This document shows, piece by piece, positions 13,313-16,594 of a DNA stretch of 16,594 nucleotides. Origin of the DNA: Sedimenticola sp. (GTDB lineage: Bacteria; Pseudomonadota; Gammaproteobacteria; Chromatiales; Chromatiaceae); the NCBI GenBank assembly GCA_030619405.1, contig JAUXBK010000032.1, forward strand, positions 1 through 16,594. Reading direction: 5' to 3'. A program made the position numbers and the translations under genes. Each line of letters opens with the position of its first letter. Within the stretch, counting starts at the first letter, position 1. Under the pieces are notes generated by a model. The model saw nothing but the letters and a program-made list of their open reading frames with translations. It was not told where the DNA came from and searched no databases.

Positions 13313-13589
13313 CCTGTCAGGTATGCGTTGACGAACAAAAAATGGCGGCGGATTAACGCGGATTACACACGGATGTTGTTATGGCTTTGATACACGAAGG
13401 ATACTGGGGTGGAGATCGGGCAGCTAATCAATTGTAACCGTTCAGTCCCCCCTCCTAAAATCCCCTCTCCCTCAGGGAGAGGGGTTCAAAACGGCAGGGG
13501 GAGTGAACGGTTACAATCAATCCGTGTTTGATCTGCGTTAATCCGCGGCTGAATATCTTTATGATCCCGTGAACGGTTACCCTGTCAGG
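13313..13589. repeat. Nested inverted-repeat element flanked by a 9-bp direct repeat
   Basis: The outer arms 13348-13374 (GCGGATTAACGCGGATTAC...) and 13520-13546 are inverted and match in 24 of 27 positions. The inner arms 13431-13450 and about 13497-13516 (ATTGTAACCGTTCA then CCCC) are inverted with one mismatch. At the centre, CCCCTCTCCC (13462-13471) pairs with GGGAGAGGGG (13475-13484). CCTGTCAGG occurs at 13313-13321 and again at 13581-13589, flanking everything, which could be a target-site duplication. GTGAACGGTTAC is repeated at 13569-13580. There is no gene inside. It lies between convergent soxZ and the minus-strand gene. Confidence 0.7.
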
Positions 13590-13590
13590 A

Positions 13591-14559
13591 TCAGGTGCGC
13601 TGCACCAGCACCGCATCCAGATCGATCAGCTCGGTCTCTTCCTGTTCGTCCCCTGTCCCCTGTTCAGGCACGATCTCCTCCAGACTATCGTTCAGCGCCA
13701 TCAAATCATCATCTGCAGCCATTAGTGGCTGCTCTTCACCGCCCGTGGCCACCGCAATATCCATTCCCAGGTCGTCCATCTTCGACTGAAGATCCGCCAC
13801 TCCTGAACCCGCTAGAAAACCTTCTCCCGCAGCATCCGTCATCGCCTTGTGGAGCGTGGCAGCCTCATTCACGGGGTGTATCTCATCGCCGTCCTCTGCT
13901 ACAGCGGGTTGTTGGGCTGCTGCGGGTGATGCCTGCTTCTCTCTGGCTCGGGCATTGATGGCATCGGCACGGAACATCTCCAGCATCTTCTCCTTGTCCA
14001 GTTCTTCACCGTCGCCACCGGCATACATGGAAGAGTATTCGGAGAGCATTCGCCCCATGGTGTCCATGGTGATACGCAGCTCCTCCGACAATTTTTCATT
14101 CTCATCCTTCAGCCGGGCCACCTCCGCGGAATCGTCCCCCACAGCGGATTCCACCACCACCGGAACGATCTCCTCGCTCTCCTGCCGCTGGGGAACCTTC
14201 AGAGTTCGATAGGGCTCTGTCGCCCCCTCGAATGCGACCTGCAGATTCTCCAGTGCCCCTGCATCCCGCTTCAGGTAGAGGTTGATCAAGGTCTGGTAGA
14301 AGCGCTTCTCCTCCCGCCCGACCTTCTTCACCAGCGTTTCCAGAAGCTCCCTTCCCTGGCCGAGGTTCTGCTGCAACAGTGCCCGGGTCTCCGTCTCCCG
14401 TCTTCCCTCACCCTCCTTGATACGCGCGATCAGCGCTCCGGCTGCCGAGCGATCCCGCTTCTTCCGTACCACAGCCATTACCAGCATCAGGATCGATGTG
14501 ATGGTGGTGACCAGTAACAACTCACCCAGTGTCATCAGAACCAGACTGCTAAGCTGCAT
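13591..14559 (-). CDS. Membrane-anchored, acidic, coiled-coil-like protein of unknown function
   Basis: 322 residues from the ATG at 14557-14559, chosen because it gives one clean N-terminal membrane helix (about residues 5-31, LVLMTLGELLLVTTITSILM) followed by a basic VRKKRDR stop. That places the bulk in the cytoplasm. Residues about 40-110 are helical and charged; about 150-190 (EVARLKDENEKLSEELRITM) look like a coiled coil. The C-terminal third is acidic and low in complexity (DEQEETELIDLDAVL). I do not recognise a family. The start overlaps the end of the upstream VWA gene by 11 nt, so the two are translationally coupled and probably work together. Confidence 0.8.
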   Translation of the reverse strand: MQLSSLVLMTLGELLLVTTITSILMLVMAVVRKKRDRSAAGALIARIKEGEGRRETETRALLQQNLGQGRELLETLVKKVGREEKRFYQTLINLYLKRDAGALENLQVAFEGATEPYRTLKVPQRQESEEIVPVVVESAVGDDSAEVARLKDENEKLSEELRITMDTMGRMLSEYSSMYAGGDGEELDKEKMLEMFRADAINARAREKQASPAAAQQPAVAEDGDEIHPVNEAATLHKAMTDAAGEGFLAGSGVADLQSKMDDLGMDIAVATGGEEQPLMAADDDLMALNDSLEEIVPEQGTGDEQEETELIDLDAVLVQRT

Positions 14560-16324
14560 TCTGTACCCCCTCCCCTTCGTCATCCTCAACCAGCTGCACC
14601 TGATCCCTGCCACGGCGCCGTCGGATCACCCAGAATCCCAGACCTGCCAGCATCAGGGCCACCAGATTTCCCGCGCCGAAAATCGCTGCTTCCATCATCC
14701 ACCCATCATCCGCCTCCGCTGAAAGCGGCTCCGGCGGTATTGCCGCGGGCGGTTGGCTGACATCTCCTCTGAAGGTAACGGAGGCCAGATCCAGGGCAAT
14801 GGTATTTCCGGTCATTGTGGTCGCACTCAGATGAATTGCCAGATCCCACTCTCCGACCAGCCGGGAACGGTCTATCCGGGCTTCCCATACAGCAACATCC
14901 CCGGCTGACTGCAGCGACACCGGCTGCCGCGGGCCCTGCTCCGGGATCAACACCCCGGAGAGCACCACAGATGTGGCATCCAGCAGTTCTCTATCTACTG
15001 TCACAATAACCCGGGCCTCCGATCTCTCCCCGGGCCCCTTCTCCACACTGATCACAGCCGGCGGCAGCAACTCGAATATCTGGCGCTGCTCCCGCTGGAA
15101 GGTCTTACCCTCTGCCCTGATCACCAGCTCAGCCCGCCCCGCCGCCAGCTCGCCGCCGAGCAACAGACTGAAACGGCCGTCTCCGGCCTTTTTATCCACC
15201 CCGTGACCATTGTCCGGTATCCGACGCAGCTCACCCGGACCCCGGGTATCCACCACCTGCCCCTTCACCTCGACCAGATCGAGAAACGCCCTTTTTACGA
15301 TCTGTTTACCCTGATTGCTGAAATGGAGCGACAGGGGTATCCGTTCACCCATCGTTATCCGTCCCGGCAGCTCAGATACCTGCATCTTCAGATCGGTCAC
15401 CACCATCACCCGGTTATCCGGATCGAGGGCCGCCCGTATCCGCCACTCTCCCGGCTGCGGCCGGGTGATGGTAAGCAGGTCATACCCCTCATCCCGATGC
15501 CAGGTGACATTTGCGGGAGGCTGTGCGGCACCGAAGCTGGTCCCGTCCGGGGCGATCACCCGAGTGTCCGCGGCATCCGGGTTCCGGAATACCAGCAGTG
15601 TCGCCTCCGCGATGCTGTCATCGATTCGAAAGGCATTGTCTTTCAAGGGCACTGTGTCCGGTCTCCCTGCCTTTTCGAACAACCTCAGAAACACCCGTTG
15701 CAGCTGTGCCGCCTCATCGACCTGTTCGTACCAGCCACCGGTCTCCCGGGCCAGCTTCTCCATCAACGCCCCATCCGCTCGCTGCGACAGTGCGATAGTA
15801 TGCACCTGTACACCGTAGTCTTTCAGTCGGGGCAGCCACTGCTCCAGAATTCGCTTGCGGGAGGCGGCACTGCTACCTGGCTCCTTGGAAACATCCACCA
15901 TGCCGTCCGTCAGCAGTATGAGATGGCGGCGATATCTGTAGCTCGGCCCCTCCCAATCGGCGGTGGCCCGTTTGATCGCCCCTTCGATGTTGGTGAAAAG
16001 ACCCCTCGAGTGGATACTGCCCGCACCTTGCCGGGCCTTCGCCTTCCATTTTTTGTCTACCCGACCCAACGGAACCTGCATATTCACGTACTGACCGAAG
16101 GTCCAGATGCCGGCGCGGGAACCTTCCTGCAGCAGCCCCACCAGCATCCGAACGGCCGGGCGCCTCAGGTTGTGCGGGTCATTCTTCTTCATGCTGCCGG
16201 AGATATCGATCAGCACCCGCACGTCGGCTGTTTCCGGTGGTGCAGTATCGGCACCGGTCACCCCGCTCCAGCAAAGCAAAAATGCCCACAGAAGAGGGAG
16301 AAATATAGGGTGTACTCGTCTCAT
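14549..16324 (-). CDS. Secreted, membrane-anchored VWA-domain protein
   Basis: 591 residues from the ATG at 16322-16324, chosen because it begins a good signal peptide (MRRVHPIFLPLLWAFLLCWS). A longer frame to 16426 adds residues unlike a signal. The VWA domain starts at about residue 34 with VRVLIDISGSM; D40, S42 and S44 form the metal-ion site, and LILLTDGMVDV is a further VWA strand. Beta-rich, Ig-like segments fill about residues 250-520. A membrane helix (about 549-567, AGNLVALMLAGLGFWVI) is followed by RRRR and a short acidic tail, giving a type I topology with the VWA domain outside the cytoplasm. ISGSMKKNDPHNLR recalls the TIGR03503 gammaproteobacterial family, from memory. The partner gene overlaps its 3' end. 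Confidence 0.88.
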   Translation of the reverse strand: MRRVHPIFLPLLWAFLLCWSGVTGADTAPPETADVRVLIDISGSMKKNDPHNLRRPAVRMLVGLLQEGSRAGIWTFGQYVNMQVPLGRVDKKWKAKARQGAGSIHSRGLFTNIEGAIKRATADWEGPSYRYRRHLILLTDGMVDVSKEPGSSAASRKRILEQWLPRLKDYGVQVHTIALSQRADGALMEKLARETGGWYEQVDEAAQLQRVFLRLFEKAGRPDTVPLKDNAFRIDDSIAEATLLVFRNPDAADTRVIAPDGTSFGAAQPPANVTWHRDEGYDLLTITRPQPGEWRIRAALDPDNRVMVVTDLKMQVSELPGRITMGERIPLSLHFSNQGKQIVKRAFLDLVEVKGQVVDTRGPGELRRIPDNGHGVDKKAGDGRFSLLLGGELAAGRAELVIRAEGKTFQREQRQIFELLPPAVISVEKGPGERSEARVIVTVDRELLDATSVVLSGVLIPEQGPRQPVSLQSAGDVAVWEARIDRSRLVGEWDLAIHLSATTMTGNTIALDLASVTFRGDVSQPPAAIPPEPLSAEADDGWMMEAAIFGAGNLVALMLAGLGFWVIRRRRGRDQVQLVEDDEGEGVQNAA

Positions 16325-16594
16325 CCAATCAGATCCTGGCGCATCTAGGCGGAAATCCGACCTCTCTGAGCAATAGCGGCAGACCAGGGACCGGACTTTA
16401 AAGTGTGCGGTTTCCATCAAGGCCATTTTCAGCTATAAAGTATTATTTATATAATCTATTTTATGGTTTTACCTAGATCCTGCAGGTAGTCGTGCGTACA
16501 GAGTGCAAGCTATTGTTTCGTAGAGCGAATGAAAAATTGAGTGGAATCCTTATTGTGATTGCCGAGATTTTTCATATCGCTATACGGGACAAGA
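16325..16594. other. AT-rich upstream region of the VWA gene
   Basis: This stretch precedes the VWA gene on the minus strand and should hold its promoter. It is AT-rich around 16436-16470. No promoter boxes, gene start or strong hairpin could be fixed with confidence, and no plus-strand gene begins here. Confidence 0.4.

Noticed and set aside
15203..16348. 381-codon plus-strand frame opposite the VWA gene
   Set aside because: It is antisense to a protein with a clear signal peptide, VWA site and membrane helix; the His/Pro/Arg-rich translation is typical of a shadow frame in GC-rich DNA.
16325..16426. N-terminal extension of the VWA protein
   Set aside because: The added 34 residues precede a complete signal peptide and are not signal-like.

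Overview
The window looks like chromosomal DNA of a sulfur-oxidising gammaproteobacterium (Chromatiales or Sedimenticola-like). The evidence is the 5' end of a DsrA gene, a complete SoxY and SoxZ, and a DsrC-family protein. Coding DNA is mostly GC-rich, with one clearly AT-rich island at about 6180-7600. No rRNA, tRNA, CRISPR array, transposase or integrase gene was seen.

Left part (1-3004): dsrA leaves the window on the minus strand. Facing away from it are a 58-codon small ORF, a helical protein of unknown function with a Cas6/Cmx6-like RNA endonuclease homologue directly behind it, and then a DsrC-like protein that has lost both conserved cysteines (RspA type). There is no visible CRISPR system to explain the Cas6-like gene.

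Middle part (3154-6121): a PKHD-type Fe(II)/2-oxoglutarate dioxygenase, a small receiver-like protein without a phosphoacceptor Asp, and a 348-residue conserved-looking protein are on the minus strand, with a 105-residue unknown on the plus strand. The AT-rich island (6227-7373) holds two minus-strand genes (a small protein with a possible ribbon-helix-helix tail and a pRiA4b ORF-3 family protein). It is edged by near-identical inverted 26/27-bp sequences and reads like a gene cassette or passively mobile element.

Right part (7634-13267): an apparent plus-strand series encodes an unknown 184-residue protein, a MoxR-type AAA+ ATPase, a DUF2201-type protein (HExxH plus VWA), a BepA-like M48 metalloprotease, SoxY and SoxZ. 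SoxYZ is the periplasmic sulfur-carrier complex; soxY and soxZ are separated here by 270 nt carrying hairpins. The MoxR/VWA pair is the usual architecture of a complex-remodelling or cofactor-insertion chaperone. Its target is unknown.

Right end (13591-16324): two overlapping minus-strand genes encode a secreted, membrane-anchored VWA protein and a membrane-anchored coiled-coil-like protein, converging on soxZ.

Non-coding DNA is rich in inverted-repeat elements. Two are bounded by iterated AGGTACT-like heptamers, one by CTTTGCGC-like octamers (with a solo arm elsewhere), and one by GCGGATTA-type arms flanked by a 9-bp direct repeat. All gene functions are assigned by reading motifs and recalling families; no searches were run.
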